64,000 bases of DNA from Aeromicrobium senzhongii (GCF_014334735.1 NZ_CP060587.1:2666001-2730000); one strand, 5' to 3'; shown: positions 45,549 to 55,343, counted from the first letter of the stretch. Made by a program: numbers and translations. The notes: generated by a model not told the origin, from the letters alone.

Positions 45549-46289
45549 ATGCCCACAGCAGTCGTGACCGGCGCCAGCAGCGGGATCGGCGAGGCCACCG
45601 CCCGCGCCCTGTCCGCCGCTGGATACACCGTCTTCGCCGTCGCCCGCCGACGCGAGCGCATCGAGCGTCTCGCCGAGGAGATCGGCGCCACCGCCGTGCC
45701 CTGCGACATCACCGCACCGGACGACGTCGCACGTCTGGTCGAGGTCGTCGGCGACCGACTCGACCTGCTGGTGAACAACGCCGGCGGCGCCAAGGGGATG
45801 TCCCCCGTCACCGAGGCCGACCTCGCGGACTGGCGCTGGATGTACGAGACGAACGTGCTCGGCACCGTGGCCGTGACCCAGGCGCTCGCTCCGGCGCTGA
45901 TCGCCTCCGGCGCGGGCACGATCATCAACGTCGGCTCGACCGCCGGGCACATCACCTACGAGGGCGGGGGCGGCTACACCGCCGCCAAGCACGCGCTGGC
46001 GGCCGTCACCGAGACCCTGCGGCTGGAGCTGAACGGCCAGCCGGTGCGCATCACCGAGATCGCTCCGGGCATGGTCAAGACCGAGGAGTTCAGCCTCACC
46101 CGGTTCGACGGCGACCAGGAGCGCGCCGACGCCGTGTACGCCGGCGTCGACGAGCCGCTCGTGGCGCAGGACATCGCCGACGCCATCTGCTGGGTCGCGA
46201 CGCGACCCGCGCACGTCGACATCGACCTGATGGTCATCAAGCCGGTCGCCCAGGCCGCGCAGTGGAAGGTGCACCGCCGGCCCACGTGA
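45549..46289 (+). CDS. Short-chain dehydrogenase/reductase (YdfG-like)
   Basis: A 246-residue SDR. The NAD(P)-binding GASSGIG is at the start, NNAGG follows, and the catalytic YTAAK is in [15 protein letters not shown] with the Ser of NVGSTAGH. The charge after strand 2 (RRRERIER) suggests NADP. The overall pattern matches the YdfG group acting on hydroxy-amino acids such as serine or threonine. It is divergent from mshA with few bases between, and no operon partner lies downstream. Confidence 0.88.
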   Translation: MPTAVVTGASSGIGEATARALSAAGYTVFAVARRRERIERLAEEIGATAVPCDITAPDDVARLVEVVGDRLDLLVNNAGGAKGMSPVTEADLADWRWMYETNVLGTVAVTQALAPALIASGAGTIINVGSTAGHITYEGGGGYTAAKHALAAVTETLRLELNGQPVRITEIAPGMVKTEEFSLTRFDGDQERADAVYAGVDEPLVAQDIADAICWVATRPAHVDIDLMVIKPVAQAAQWKVHRRPT

Positions 46290-46307
46290 CCCGGACGACC
46301 GCTCGAC

Positions 46308-47222
46308 TCAGTCGGACGCGGGGACGTCCGCCCCGGCACCGCTCTGCGGCGTCGCGGGCGGCGGGGTCGTCGTGCCGGTCGTCGACGGCGGCGTGCTCGC
46401 CTTCCGGGCGGCCGTCTTGCGACCGGGGGTCGCGGCGGCCTGGGTGTCCGGGGCGCCCGGCGTCGCCGTGGGCGACTTCTTCGCGGTCGTCTTCTTCGCC
46501 GTGGTCGCCTTCTTGGTGGCCGTCTTCTTCGCCGCGGTCTTCTTCGCCGCGGTCTTCTTGGCTGCGGACTTCTTCGCGGCCGTGGAGGTGCCGGCGCCCG
46601 TCGTCTTCTTCGCGGCCGCCTTCTTCGTGGTCGCCGAGCTGGTGCCGTTCGCGGACCTGGCCGGAGCCTTCTTGGCCGAGCTCTTCTTGGCCGGCGCCTT
46701 GCGTGCCGTCGTCCGGTTGGTGGGCTGCTCGTCGGTCGTGAACGTGGTGCCCGGCGTGGTCGTGCGATCCGGGACGTCCGGATCGGCCGCCGCGAGCTTC
46801 TCGGCCGCGGCCGAGGCCACGGGCGGCTCGGAGGACGGGGTGGAGTCGGCGGGGTCCATCGGCTGCGAGGCACCCGCCGGGGCGGGAGCGGCGGCAGCCG
46901 CCGAGGAGGTGGACTCCCCGCCACGTCCGGTGGCGTTGCGGGCCTGCTTCGCGATCTCGGACCGCAGCTGGTCGACGGCCGCGGTCAGGTCGGCGATCTG
47001 CTTGGCCGTGGTGTCACGGACCTGCGCCACGTCGGACTTCACGCGGTCGATCTGCTTCGACGCGGTCTTCATCGCCCGGTCGACCTGCTTGGCAGCGGTC
47101 TTCTCGGCGGACTTGCGAGCCTTGCCGATCTCCTTCTCGGCCGACTTGCTGGCCTTGCGGATCTCCTTGGTCAGGTCACCGACCTTCTCGTGGAGCTTCT
47201 TGTCGCTCTTGTCCTTGGCCAT
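46308..47222 (-). CDS. Histone H1-like Lys/Ala-rich DNA-binding protein
   Basis: A 304-residue basic protein. The N-terminal third (about 1-95) is a charged helix with heptad spacing, then a Ser/Ala/Pro linker, and a C-terminal part built of Ala-Lys-Lys repeats (about 165-265) like histone H1 tails and mycobacterial HupB. It probably coats or bundles DNA. The start has a good binding site (GAGAGGA). The opposite strand has an open frame full of Phe and Val, which is just the repeat read backwards. Confidence 0.8.
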   Translation of the reverse strand: MAKDKSDKKLHEKVGDLTKEIRKASKSAEKEIGKARKSAEKTAAKQVDRAMKTASKQIDRVKSDVAQVRDTTAKQIADLTAAVDQLRSEIAKQARNATGRGGESTSSAAAAAPAPAGASQPMDPADSTPSSEPPVASAAAEKLAAADPDVPDRTTTPGTTFTTDEQPTNRTTARKAPAKKSSAKKAPARSANGTSSATTKKAAAKKTTGAGTSTAAKKSAAKKTAAKKTAAKKTATKKATTAKKTTAKKSPTATPGAPDTQAAATPGRKTAARKASTPPSTTGTTTPPPATPQSGAGADVPASD

Positions 47223-47331
47223 CGCGGATCCTCTCGAGGTTCATGTCGCCGATTTCCAACACCCTACGAGGGGAACGGCCGCCGCGCCCATCGTGACGAC
47301 ACGGATCTGAGACATCGCGAGGCGTGGACGA

Positions 47332-48225
47332 TCAGCTGGTGCCGGCCTCGGCCCGGCCGCGCTCGACCGAGCCGTCGGGCCGCCATCCCGGAGGCCCGAG
47401 CACGTAGCCGAGCTTCTCGCGCCACGTGGCCGCCGCGCGGACGTCGGCGGCCATCTTGCGGTAGTCGCCGTACTGCAGCGTCAGCAGGTTGTGGGTCTCG
47501 ACGGGGTGGGTCAGTCCGTAGCGCGGGCGGTGCAGCTCGGGCTGGAACGTGCCGAACAGGCGGTCCCAGACGATGAGGATGCCGCCGTAGTTCTTGTCCA
47601 GGTACTCCGGATCCGAGCCGTGGTGCACCCGGTGGTGCGACGGCGTGTTGAAGACCCACTCGATGGGCCGCGGCAGCTTGCCGACCATCTCGGTGTGCAC
47701 GAAGAACTGGTAGATCAGGTTGGCCGCGAACGCTGCGAACAAGGTCCAGGGCGCGAAGCCCAACAACGGCAACGGCAGCCAGAAGAAGAACTCGAACCAG
47801 GGGTTCCACTTCTGCCGCAGCGCCGTACCGAAGTTCATGTACTCGCTGGAGTGGTGGGCCTGGTGTCCGGCCCAGCCGATCCGCACGCGGTGACTGAAGC
47901 GGTGGTGCCAGTAGTAACAGAAGTCCAGCGCGATGATCAGCGTCGGCCAGTACCACCAGGCCGAGGTCGACAGCTCGAACAGCGCCGCGTGGGCGAAGAC
48001 GAACACGAACCCGAAGAACGTGATGACCTTGAAGGTCGTCAGGAACACGATGGAGCCGACGCCCATCGAGATCGACGTGCGCGCGTCCTTGAACGCGTAG
48101 CCCGTGACGTTGTCGTCGTGGTCGAGCCACCGCAGGGCGGCGACCTCGATCGCGATGCTGAGCAGGAAGAACGGCACCGCGTAGGTGACCGGGTTCTTCA
48201 TCGGGTCCAGGAGTTCCTCGAGCAC
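47332..48225 (-). CDS. Sterol desaturase/fatty acid hydroxylase family membrane protein
   Basis: A 297-residue membrane di-iron enzyme with several helices and the histidine boxes HHRFSHR, HQAHHSS and HHRVHHG that hold the iron pair. Relatives hydroxylate or desaturate lipids such as fatty acids or isoprenoids. GTG 48225 is taken because TATCGT (48237-48232) lies six bases upstream; the frame also extends a dozen codons further. It is divergent from an SDR gene by about 40 bases. The lipid substrate is unknown. Confidence 0.86.
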   Translation of the reverse strand: MLEELLDPMKNPVTYAVPFFLLSIAIEVAALRWLDHDDNVTGYAFKDARTSISMGVGSIVFLTTFKVITFFGFVFVFAHAALFELSTSAWWYWPTLIIALDFCYYWHHRFSHRVRIGWAGHQAHHSSEYMNFGTALRQKWNPWFEFFFWLPLPLLGFAPWTLFAAFAANLIYQFFVHTEMVGKLPRPIEWVFNTPSHHRVHHGSDPEYLDKNYGGILIVWDRLFGTFQPELHRPRYGLTHPVETHNLLTLQYGDYRKMAADVRAAATWREKLGYVLGPPGWRPDGSVERGRAEAGTS

Positions 48226-48266
48226 GCGACCACGATACGGCCTCGATGTGACTACGCTCACACGCC

Positions 48267-49088
48267 ATGGGCATCGATCCGGCCGGACAGGTCATCGTCG
48301 TCACGGGCTCCTCCAGCGGGATCGGCGCGGCCGCCGCGCGACGCCTCGCCGCACGCGGTGCGACGGTGTGCCTCCTGGCCCGGCGCGCCGACGAGCTCGA
48401 GTCCCTCGCCGCCGCCATCCGCACCGAGGGAGGCGCCGCCGAGGCGTACCCGGTCGACCTCACCGACGACGACTCCACTGCCGCCGCCGTCGAGCAGGTC
48501 CTCGGTGACCACGGCCGCATCGACGTCCTGGTGAACAACGCGGCCCGCTCGATCCGGCGCCCGATCGTCGAGTCCTTCGACCGGCTGCACGACCACGAGC
48601 GGGTCATGGCGATCAACTACTTCGCGTCCGTGCGGTTGATCCACCTCGTACTGCCCTCGATGCTGGCGCAGGGCCGCGGACACGTGGTCGTCAGCTCGAC
48701 CTTGTCGACCCAGGTGCCGATCCCTCTCTTCTCGGCCTACCTGGCCAGCAAGAGCGCCCTCGAGTCGTACGTCCGCTCCCTCTCTGCAGAGTTGGGTCAC
48801 GCGGGGATCACGACCTCGACGGTGCACTTCCCGATGGTGCGCACCCCGATGTCCGGGGGCACCGAGATCTACCGAGCGATGAAGATGATGAGCCCCGACG
48901 ACGCGGCCCGCTGGATCGAGCGCGCCGTCGTGTCACGCCCTTCGCGGATCGCGAGCGCGTTCGGCGTCGCCGGCGAGACGTCGATGGCCCTGGCCCCTGG
49001 CATCGTCACCCGGGCGACCGCGCCGTTCTTCCGCCGGATGGACCGTCAGTTGGCTCGGCGGACGGCCGCCGGCGACGTACCCGAGTAG
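48267..49088 (+). CDS. Short-chain dehydrogenase/reductase
   Basis: A 273-residue [21 protein letters not shown] cofactor loop, [14 protein letters not shown] with the catalytic Ser, and [15 protein letters not shown] with Tyr-Lys. The arginine after strand 2 (RRADEL) suggests NADP. The C-terminal part is longer than the minimal family, resembling SDRs linked to fatty acid or mycolate-type reduction. It is next to and divergent from the membrane hydroxylase, with a possible TACGCT -10 eight bases before the ATG. The substrate is unknown. Confidence 0.87.
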   Translation: MGIDPAGQVIVVTGSSSGIGAAAARRLAARGATVCLLARRADELESLAAAIRTEGGAAEAYPVDLTDDDSTAAAVEQVLGDHGRIDVLVNNAARSIRRPIVESFDRLHDHERVMAINYFASVRLIHLVLPSMLAQGRGHVVVSSTLSTQVPIPLFSAYLASKSALESYVRSLSAELGHAGITTSTVHFPMVRTPMSGGTEIYRAMKMMSPDDAARWIERAVVSRPSRIASAFGVAGETSMALAPGIVTRATAPFFRRMDRQLARRTAAGDVPE

Positions 49089-49173
49089 CATCGGCCGCAG
49101 GCGGCCACCACCCCCGGTCGTCACCGATTCAGACCGGTCCGGAACCACCCCTCCCGGCCAGGAAGAAGGACTC

Positions 49174-50250
49174 ATGGGCGCGCCCAGCAGCTTCGGAACC
49201 CACCACGAGCAAGTCGTGTTCTGTCACGACGAGGCCTCCGGTCTGCGGGCGATCATCGCCCTGTACTCCACCGCACTGGGCCCGGGCCTGGGTGGCACCC
49301 GCTTCTTCCCCTACGCCTCCGAGACCGACGCGCTCGCGGACGTCCTCAACCTCAGCCAGGGCATGGCCTACAAGAACGCGCTCGCCGGACTCGACCTGGG
49401 CGGCGGCAAGGCCGTCATCATCGGTGACCCGCGCACCGACAAGTCCGAGGCGCTGCTGCGGGCCTACGGCCGCTTCGTCCAGTCGCTGAACGGGCGCTAT
49501 TTCACCGCCTGCGACGTGGGCACCTACTCCATCGACATGGACGTCATCGCGCGCGAGTCGGACTTCGTCACCGGCCGGACGGTCGACCACGGCGGCGCCG
49601 GCGACTCCAGCGTCCTGACCGCCTTCGGCGTCTACCAAGGCATGCGCGCCTCCGCCCAGTTCACGTGGGGCGACCAGTCGCTGGCGGGCAAGCGCGTCGG
49701 CATCGCCGGCGTGGGCAAGGTCGGACGGCACCTGGCCGCCCACCTGGTCGAGGAGGACGCGCGCGTCGTCGTCACCGACATCGACTCCGAGGCGGTGGCG
49801 CGTCTGGTGCAGCAGTACCCCTCGATCGAGGTCGCCGAGTCGACCGACGCCCTCATCGCAGCCGACCTCGACGTCTACGCGCCCTGCGCCCTCGGCGGTG
49901 CGCTCGACGAGAAGAGCCTCGAGACGCTGACCGCGAAGGTCGTCGCCGGCGCGGCCAACAACCAGCTGGCCCACGAGGGCATCGGCAAGCTGCTCTCCGA
50001 CCGGGGGATCGTCTACGCGCCCGACTACTGCGTGAACGCCGGCGGCGTGATCCAGGTGGCGGACGAGCTGGATCCGAGCGGGTTCTCGTTCGAGCGGGCG
50101 AAGGCCCGGGCGACCGGCATCTTCGAAACGACCCTGTCCGTGCTGGAGCGCGCGGCGAGCGAGGACATCACGACCGCGGAGGCCGCGGACCGCCAGGCCG
50201 AGCAGCGCATCCGCGAGATCGGACGACTCGGGCAGATCCGGCTCCCCTGA
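49174..50250 (+). CDS. Glu/Leu/Phe/Val dehydrogenase (valine/leucine dehydrogenase)
   Basis: A 358-residue NAD-dependent amino acid dehydrogenase of the leucine/valine group, starting branched-chain amino acid breakdown by oxidative deamination. The catalytic lysine is in [11 protein letters not shown], the substrate pocket in GPGLGGTRF, and the NAD-binding loop [12 protein letters not shown] in the second domain. ATG 49174 has GAAGGA just upstream. It ends four bases from the convergent TSUP gene. Valine dehydrogenase is the usual name in actinobacteria. Confidence 0.9.
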   Translation: MGAPSSFGTHHEQVVFCHDEASGLRAIIALYSTALGPGLGGTRFFPYASETDALADVLNLSQGMAYKNALAGLDLGGGKAVIIGDPRTDKSEALLRAYGRFVQSLNGRYFTACDVGTYSIDMDVIARESDFVTGRTVDHGGAGDSSVLTAFGVYQGMRASAQFTWGDQSLAGKRVGIAGVGKVGRHLAAHLVEEDARVVVTDIDSEAVARLVQQYPSIEVAESTDALIAADLDVYAPCALGGALDEKSLETLTAKVVAGAANNQLAHEGIGKLLSDRGIVYAPDYCVNAGGVIQVADELDPSGFSFERAKARATGIFETTLSVLERAASEDITTAEAADRQAEQRIREIGRLGQIRLP

Positions 50251-50253
50251 CCG

Positions 50254-50976
50254 TCAGGCGGCGCTCAGCAGGAGGGCCATCCCGCCGACCGCCGAGACGC
50301 ACAGGATCCCCGCGCGGGCCGCGCCGATCGACAGCCGCGGCGCGACGACCAGCCCGACCACCGTGCCGACCCCGAGCGCGGCCAGCATCTGCCACGACGG
50401 CAGCACCAGGCCGACCACCACGGCGGTGACGAGGTTCTGCACGATCAGGAACGTGTGCAGCGTGCCGCGGGTCTGCGCGGGGGTCCAGGTCGAGTTGGCG
50501 GCGTAGAGACCGACGGGTGGCCCGCCCACTCCGCCCACCACGTTCAGGCCGGCGCTCATGATGCCCGTCGCGATGGTGCCCGCAGGCCGACGCAGCCATG
50601 CCGACCGCCATCCGGACGCGAGCATCGCCACGCCGACGACGACGCCGATCCCGCCGGCGACCGCGAGCCAGGTGTGGTCGAGGGGCGCCAGCGCCCAGGC
50701 GATCAGCGGTGTCGCGGCGAGTGTGGGGACCAGGAGCCGCAGCGCGTCGCGCCGCTGGGCGTGGCGCCCCTCCCGCAGGAGCGGCAGCCCCGACGAGCAG
50801 GCCGCCAGGAGCACGACCAGGGCGACCCCCTCCGCCGGCCCGCGCACGGCGATCAGCACGGGTGCGGCGACGAGGGAGAATCCCATGCCGGTCGTCGCCT
50901 GGGCGAAGGCTCCGACGAGGACGGCGAGCAGGACGAGGTCGCCGGACGACAGTCCGGCGAGGAGCTGATCACTCAT
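50254..50976 (-). CDS. TSUP (TauE/SafE) family anion exporter
   Basis: A 240-residue membrane protein of the TSUP family, last gene of the flavin-monooxygenase operon. Repeated membrane helices and the motif ATTGMGFSLVAAPVLI are seen, with the echo NVVGGVGGPPVGLYAA in the second half. It overlaps the MFS stop by four bases. TSUP proteins export sulfite, sulfonates or sulfoacetate, so this gene hints that the operon handles an organosulfur compound. Confidence 0.85.
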   Translation of the reverse strand: MSDQLLAGLSSGDLVLLAVLVGAFAQATTGMGFSLVAAPVLIAVRGPAEGVALVVLLAACSSGLPLLREGRHAQRRDALRLLVPTLAATPLIAWALAPLDHTWLAVAGGIGVVVGVAMLASGWRSAWLRRPAGTIATGIMSAGLNVVGGVGGPPVGLYAANSTWTPAQTRGTLHTFLIVQNLVTAVVVGLVLPSWQMLAALGVGTVVGLVVAPRLSIGAARAGILCVSAVGGMALLLSAA

Positions 50977-52325
50977 CGGCGAGCGGGGTCGAGCCGGTAG
51001 CGGCGCTGGAACACGATCGCCACGACCATCAGTGCGGCCGGCAGCACGGTGAAGCCCCACAGCAGCGCCTTCATCGCCGAGTCGGGCTGCGTCACCTCGA
51101 CGTCGGCGGTGCTGGAGACGAAGCCGCCCACGGCCAGCGCGGCCGAGTACAGGTACGGGCCGGCCGCCGTTCCCAGCGCCTCGGTGGCCGTCCAGACCCC
51201 CGTGTACGCGCCGGCCTGGGAGTCGCCCTTCTCCTCCGCGGCCGCGACGGCGTCCGGCACCATCGAGAAGGCGAACAGCTGCAGGCCGGCGAACGCGAAG
51301 CCCATGACCGCGACGACCACGACGGACACGGCGACCGCGTCCAGCCACGCGCCCAGCGCCACCGCCAGCGAACCGACGACGAAGATCAGCTGGGAGAGCA
51401 GCAGACCGCGCTGCTTCCCGATCCTGCGGGAGAGCCTCAGCCAGATCGGGCCGGCCAGGACCGCGGGAGCGAGGAAGCAGCCCATGAACACCGCCGTCAG
51501 GCCCGCGCTGTCGAAGACGTAGCGCGTGAAGTACGGCAGCGCCGCCATGAACAGGTGCGTCGTGGTGCCGGTGAACAGGTAGGACAGGACCAGCATGCGG
51601 AAGTCGCGGTCGGCCCAGGCCACCTTCACGTCCGCGATCGTCGAGTGCCCGGCGGACTCGGCCGGTGCCCGGAAACCGCACGCGTCGGTCAGCCGGCGCA
51701 CGCCCAGGATCGCCACGAGAGCCGACACGACCATCACGACGGCCAGGACGGCGGCCATCGTCGTGTAGTCGCCGCGCTGCTCGCTGGACACGAGAGCGGG
51801 CGCGGCGACGCCGGCGCCCAGCAGTCCGACCGTCAGGAACAGCATCCGGAACATGAAGACGCGGGTGCGCTCGTGGTAGCCGATCCGCAGGTCGGACGGC
51901 GTGGTCAGGTAGGGCACCTGGAACATCGCGAACAGCAGGTTGCCGACGATGTACCAACCGCCGACCCATGCGGCGGCGGGTGCGCCCTCGAGCGAGGACG
52001 GGACCGTGAACATGGCCACCATCGCCAGGCCGAGGGCCACGCCCCCGGTCATCATGCGGCGCCGGTGTCCGAGTGCTCGCGCCTGGCGGTCCGAGCGCGA
52101 GCCGATCATCGGGTGGATGACGACGTCGATGATCTTCGGCAGCAGCAGGGTCAGGCCGGCGAGAGCGGCGGCGACCCCGAGGATGTCGGTCAGGAAGTAC
52201 AGCAGCAGCAGGCCGGGCACCGTGACCCAGACGCCCATGCCGAACGAGCCGGAGGCGTAGGCGGACAGGGCGCCGACGGGCGCGCGGGTCGACTCGTCGA
52301 TGGGCGCGTCCTCACGGGCGCTCAT
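50973..52325 (-). CDS. MFS transporter of the GPH type
   Basis: A 450-residue membrane protein with about twelve helices and GPH motifs (VPGLLLLYFLTDILGV, DVVIHPMIGSRSDRQARALGHRRRMM, MFQVPYLTTPSDLRIGYHERTR). It is paralogous to the carrier in the otsA operon at 16760-18073. Overlaps with both neighbours (ATGA) place it third in the monooxygenase operon, where it is the likely importer of the substrate. The compound is not known. Confidence 0.85.
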   Translation of the reverse strand: MSAREDAPIDESTRAPVGALSAYASGSFGMGVWVTVPGLLLLYFLTDILGVAAALAGLTLLLPKIIDVVIHPMIGSRSDRQARALGHRRRMMTGGVALGLAMVAMFTVPSSLEGAPAAAWVGGWYIVGNLLFAMFQVPYLTTPSDLRIGYHERTRVFMFRMLFLTVGLLGAGVAAPALVSSEQRGDYTTMAAVLAVVMVVSALVAILGVRRLTDACGFRAPAESAGHSTIADVKVAWADRDFRMLVLSYLFTGTTTHLFMAALPYFTRYVFDSAGLTAVFMGCFLAPAVLAGPIWLRLSRRIGKQRGLLLSQLIFVVGSLAVALGAWLDAVAVSVVVVAVMGFAFAGLQLFAFSMVPDAVAAAEEKGDSQAGAYTGVWTATEALGTAAGPYLYSAALAVGGFVSSTADVEVTQPDSAMKALLWGFTVLPAALMVVAIVFQRRYRLDPARR

Positions 52326-53176
52326 CGGACGCCCGCCGTTCCCCGGTGACGTGCGACGACGCCGGCGGCGAGCTCGGCACCGTCGAACGCGCCGGCGGCG
52401 GCGCGGCCGGCGAGGGTGCGGCGGACGATCCCGTCGGTGACCTGCGGCAGGTGCCGGGACAGGAAGAACTCCACCGCTCCCCTGCCCGTGGTGGTGATGT
52501 CGCGGCGGGCCCGAGCCGACAGCGCCGCGAGGTGGATCGCGTCGACGACGCCCTCGAGGGACTCGTAGCTGCTCATGCCCTCCAGGGACAGCCCCGCCTC
52601 GCGGGTGGAGTCGTGGATGGGGCTGCGGACGGCGGACGGATAGACGCAGGTGACCCCCACGTGCGTGCCCAGCTCGAGTCGCAGGGCATCGGCATAGGCG
52701 ACCATCGCGCGCTTGGAGGCGCCGTACGCCGCTGCCAGCGGCAACTGCATGACGGCCATGCGCGAGGTGACCATGACGACGCGGCCGCGGGACGCGACGA
52801 GCGCGTCCACGCACGCCGCCGTGATCCGCCACGTGCCGACCAGGTTGATCTCGAGCTGACGACGGACCTCGTCGCCGGGCGCGAGCTCGGCCGGGGCAGG
52901 CCCGCCGATGCCGGCGTTGTTGACCAGCACGTCGAGCCCGCCGAGCAGGTCGATGGCCCGGGCGACACCGGCTGCGGCCGAGTCGTCGTCGGTGATGTCG
53001 CACGCGACGACCTCGAAGGGCTCGTCCCCCGCCGGGGCGATGTCGAGGCCGACCACGACGGCCCCCTCGGAGACGAGACGGCGGCCGAGCTCGCGGCCGA
53101 GCGTGCCAGACGCGCCGGTGATGAGGACGCGGCGCCCGGCGGCGGGCCGGCGGGGTGTCAGGAGCGAGAGCTTCAT
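52322..53176 (-). CDS. Short-chain dehydrogenase/reductase of the monooxygenase operon
   Basis: A 284-residue SDR with GASGTLGREL, NNAGIGG and YGASKRAMVAYADALRLEL (Tyr-Lys pair). It has a C-terminal region of about 40 residues more than the minimal family. The aspartate after strand 2 (LDIAPA) suggests NAD. It overlaps both the monooxygenase gene and the MFS gene by four bases, so it probably oxidises or reduces the alcohol or ketone of the same substrate. The compound is unknown. Confidence 0.87.
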   Translation of the reverse strand: MKLSLLTPRRPAAGRRVLITGASGTLGRELGRRLVSEGAVVVGLDIAPAGDEPFEVVACDITDDDSAAAGVARAIDLLGGLDVLVNNAGIGGPAPAELAPGDEVRRQLEINLVGTWRITAACVDALVASRGRVVMVTSRMAVMQLPLAAAYGASKRAMVAYADALRLELGTHVGVTCVYPSAVRSPIHDSTREAGLSLEGMSSYESLEGVVDAIHLAALSARARRDITTTGRGAVEFFLSRHLPQVTDGIVRRTLAGRAAAGAFDGAELAAGVVARHRGTAGVR

Positions 53177-54522
53177 GCGGGGACCTCCTGGGAGACGGGA
53201 CGGAAGGTGACGGCGCCGCGATCGGCGCGGGCGGCGCCGGCAGCGATCTCCTTCGGCACGGCAGCGACGTACTCGTCGAAGTCGATGCGCATCATGGGCC
53301 GCTTGTTCCCCCATCGGGCGACGGCGGCGGCATACGTCGACTCCACGACCGCTCGCTGCTCGTCCGGCGCGGGCAGGCCGTAGCGGCCGCCGAGGTGCGC
53401 CGCGACGAGCTTGCCCTGTGCCTCGACCACGGGCAGCGCGGCGCCCGTCGACTGCATGAGTCCCACGAACGCCAGACCGGGATCGTCGAGGTGGAACACC
53501 CGCTGGTAGAGCGGCAGTCGCTCCGGGTCGGCGCCGATCCACCGCTCACCCAGGAACGGGATCGTGACGCGATAGCCGGTCGCCCACACGATGACGTCGG
53601 CCTCGTCGGACGTGCCGTCCGTGAAGTGGACACGCGATCCCTCGAAGCGTTCGATACCGGGCCGCGGGACGACCTCGCCGTGCGTGACGCGGTGCAGGAT
53701 CGTGTCGCTGATCGTCGGGTGGTTCTGGAACAGGCCGCCGGCGGGGGCAGGGAGGCCGTACGACTGCGGTGTGCCCACCGCGACCCGCAGCATCGTCTCG
53801 GCGACCTTCTGGCGAACCCGCCACGGCAGCGCCGACAACAGGGCGCCGGTCGCGTCGGCGGGCCGGCCGAAGAGGTACTTCGGCACGATGTGGACGCCGT
53901 GGCGCGCCGACAGCAGCACCGGGCCGCTGCCCACGTACGAGGCGTCGACCGCGATGTCCATCGCAGAGTTGCCCATCCCGACGACCATGACGCGCCGGCC
54001 CGCGAACTGCGAGGCGCTGCGGTAGTCGTGCGCGTGCATCTGCTCGCCGTCGAACGTCCCGGGGTACTGCGGCTCGGGCCAGCGCGGGTCCCAGTTGTGG
54101 CCGTTCGCGACGACGACCGCGTCGAAGGTCTCGGCGGTCTCGACGTCGCCCGTGCGGGACACGACGGTCCAGCCGGTGTCGGTGCGGTCGACCGAAACGA
54201 CCTCGGTCCCGAATCGGATCCGCTCGGTGACGCCGAAGCGCTCGGCGTAGTCCGCGAGGTAGCCCGCGATCATCGCGGCGGACGGGTAGTCGGGCCAGTC
54301 GGCCGGCATCGGGAAGTCCGCGAACTCGGTGCGGCCCTTGCTCGTGTTGAGGTGCAACGAGTCGTAGGCCGGCGACAGGCCGCTGGCGTTCCCCTGGACC
54401 CACAGGCCGCCGGGCCGGTCGCCCAGTTCCAGGACGGTGACGTCCAGGCCCTCGTCCAGCAGTGACTTGGCGGTCGTCAGACCGGCGGCGCCGGCGCCGA
54501 CAACGGCGACATGAGCAGGCAT
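53173..54522 (-). CDS. Flavin-containing monooxygenase
   Basis: A 449-residue FMO/Baeyer-Villiger-like enzyme, first gene of the operon. FAD-binding GAGAAG is at residues 9-14; the FMO signature FDGEQMHAHDY is at 157-167 and NADPH-binding GMGNSA at 182-187. Such enzymes add oxygen to N or S atoms or to ketones. ATG 54522 is used, with AAGGA at nine bases. It is divergent from a TetR gene with a palindrome between. The operon TetR / FMO-SDR-MFS-TSUP looks like a catabolic unit, perhaps for an organosulfur compound. Confidence 0.88.
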   Translation of the reverse strand: MPAHVAVVGAGAAGLTTAKSLLDEGLDVTVLELGDRPGGLWVQGNASGLSPAYDSLHLNTSKGRTEFADFPMPADWPDYPSAAMIAGYLADYAERFGVTERIRFGTEVVSVDRTDTGWTVVSRTGDVETAETFDAVVVANGHNWDPRWPEPQYPGTFDGEQMHAHDYRSASQFAGRRVMVVGMGNSAMDIAVDASYVGSGPVLLSARHGVHIVPKYLFGRPADATGALLSALPWRVRQKVAETMLRVAVGTPQSYGLPAPAGGLFQNHPTISDTILHRVTHGEVVPRPGIERFEGSRVHFTDGTSDEADVIVWATGYRVTIPFLGERWIGADPERLPLYQRVFHLDDPGLAFVGLMQSTGAALPVVEAQGKLVAAHLGGRYGLPAPDEQRAVVESTYAAAVARWGNKRPMMRIDFDEYVAAVPKEIAAGAARADRGAVTFRPVSQEVPA

Positions 54523-54616
54523 GTGGGTGATTCCTTCGTGTGACGTGCGTCTCGACGCGGTCATTCAATCGCATGATGGAGAGGAGCGCAAGCAACTCTC
54601 ACCAGGAGAAACGGAA

Positions 54617-54632
54617 TCCATCAACTGATGGA
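54617..54632. promoter_or_regulatory. Probable TetR operator between the monooxygenase operon and tetR
   Basis: TCCATCA-AC-TGATGGA is a perfect palindrome with seven-base arms. It lies 10-25 bases upstream of the tetR -10 (TAGGGT, 54642-54647). The half-site TGATGGAG recurs at 54574-54581 nearer the monooxygenase gene. Confidence 0.6.
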
Positions 54633-54653
54633 GCCATGGCGTAGGGTGACGCC

Positions 54654-55289
54654 ATGAGCGAGCAGCCGTCGAGCCGTGACCGCATCCTGGCCGCCGCCTC
54701 GCGGCTGTTCGCCGAGCGCGGGTACGACGCCACCAGCACGCGCGCGATCGCTGAGGCCGTCGGCCTCAACATCGCCACGGTGGCCTATCACGTGGGCGGC
54801 AAGAGCGACCTCTACCGCGAGGTCATGCGCGAGGCGCACATCGCCCAGCGCGACTCCGTCGAGCAGGCGCTGACCACCCTCCCCGACACCGAGTCGACGC
54901 CCGAGGCGGCGCGCGCCGGACTGCACGCCTTCATCGACGCGTACCTGAGCTTCTGCGTGGCCCACCCCGACGTCCCCGCGCTGTGGATGCGACGCTGGCT
55001 CGCCGAGGGCGAGATGCTGTCCGAACTCGAGAGCGAGTTCACCGGCCCGCTCGTCGAGCGGGTCGCCGGTCGCGTCCGCGCGCTGCTCGAGAGCGCCCAC
55101 GTCACGACGAACGCCGACCTGGACCTGCTCGTCTACACGATCGTGTGGACGACCCACGCCTTCAGCCGGGCCGGCGTGGTCGACCCCACGGGTACCCGGG
55201 CCCAGCCCACGGATCACCCGACATTCGAGCGATTCCGGCGCCACCTGCACGACCTCGTCGACGGCGCTCTCTCCCTGCCCGTCGCCTGA
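54654..55289 (+). CDS. TetR family transcriptional regulator
   Basis: A 211-residue repressor with helix-turn-helix ATSTRAIAEAVGLNIATVAYHVGGKSDLYREV and an alpha-helical ligand domain. TAGGGT (54642-54647) is six bases before the ATG, so the mRNA is probably leaderless. The divergent monooxygenase operon is the likely target, and the downstream MMPL gene, whose promoter also has a palindrome, may be another. Confidence 0.9.
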   Translation: MSEQPSSRDRILAAASRLFAERGYDATSTRAIAEAVGLNIATVAYHVGGKSDLYREVMREAHIAQRDSVEQALTTLPDTESTPEAARAGLHAFIDAYLSFCVAHPDVPALWMRRWLAEGEMLSELESEFTGPLVERVAGRVRALLESAHVTTNADLDLLVYTIVWTTHAFSRAGVVDPTGTRAQPTDHPTFERFRRHLHDLVDGALSLPVA

Positions 55290-55328
55290 TCCGCGTCACA
55301 CGACACGGACCGGACTGAGCGGAATTTC

Positions 55329-55343
55329 GTTAGACAGTTTAAC
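55329..55343. promoter_or_regulatory. Probable operator in the MMPL gene promoter
   Basis: GTTAGACAGTTTAAC is a 15-base imperfect palindrome around a central A (twelve of fourteen positions). It overlaps the presumed -10 TAACCT (55340-55345), six bases before the GTG at 55352. A TetR-type repressor is the likely reader. Confidence 0.5.

Noticed and set aside
46480..46720. Short direct DNA repeats, at first suspected as a CRISPR or minisatellite
   Set aside because: They are codon repeats of Ala-Lys-Lys in a coding frame, with irregular spacing and no unique spacers.
46372..47310. A plus-strand open frame rich in Phe, Val and Ala that looks like a membrane protein
   Set aside because: It is the AKK-repeat coding strand of the H1-like gene read backwards. 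No family fits, and the minus gene has a good ribosome binding site.
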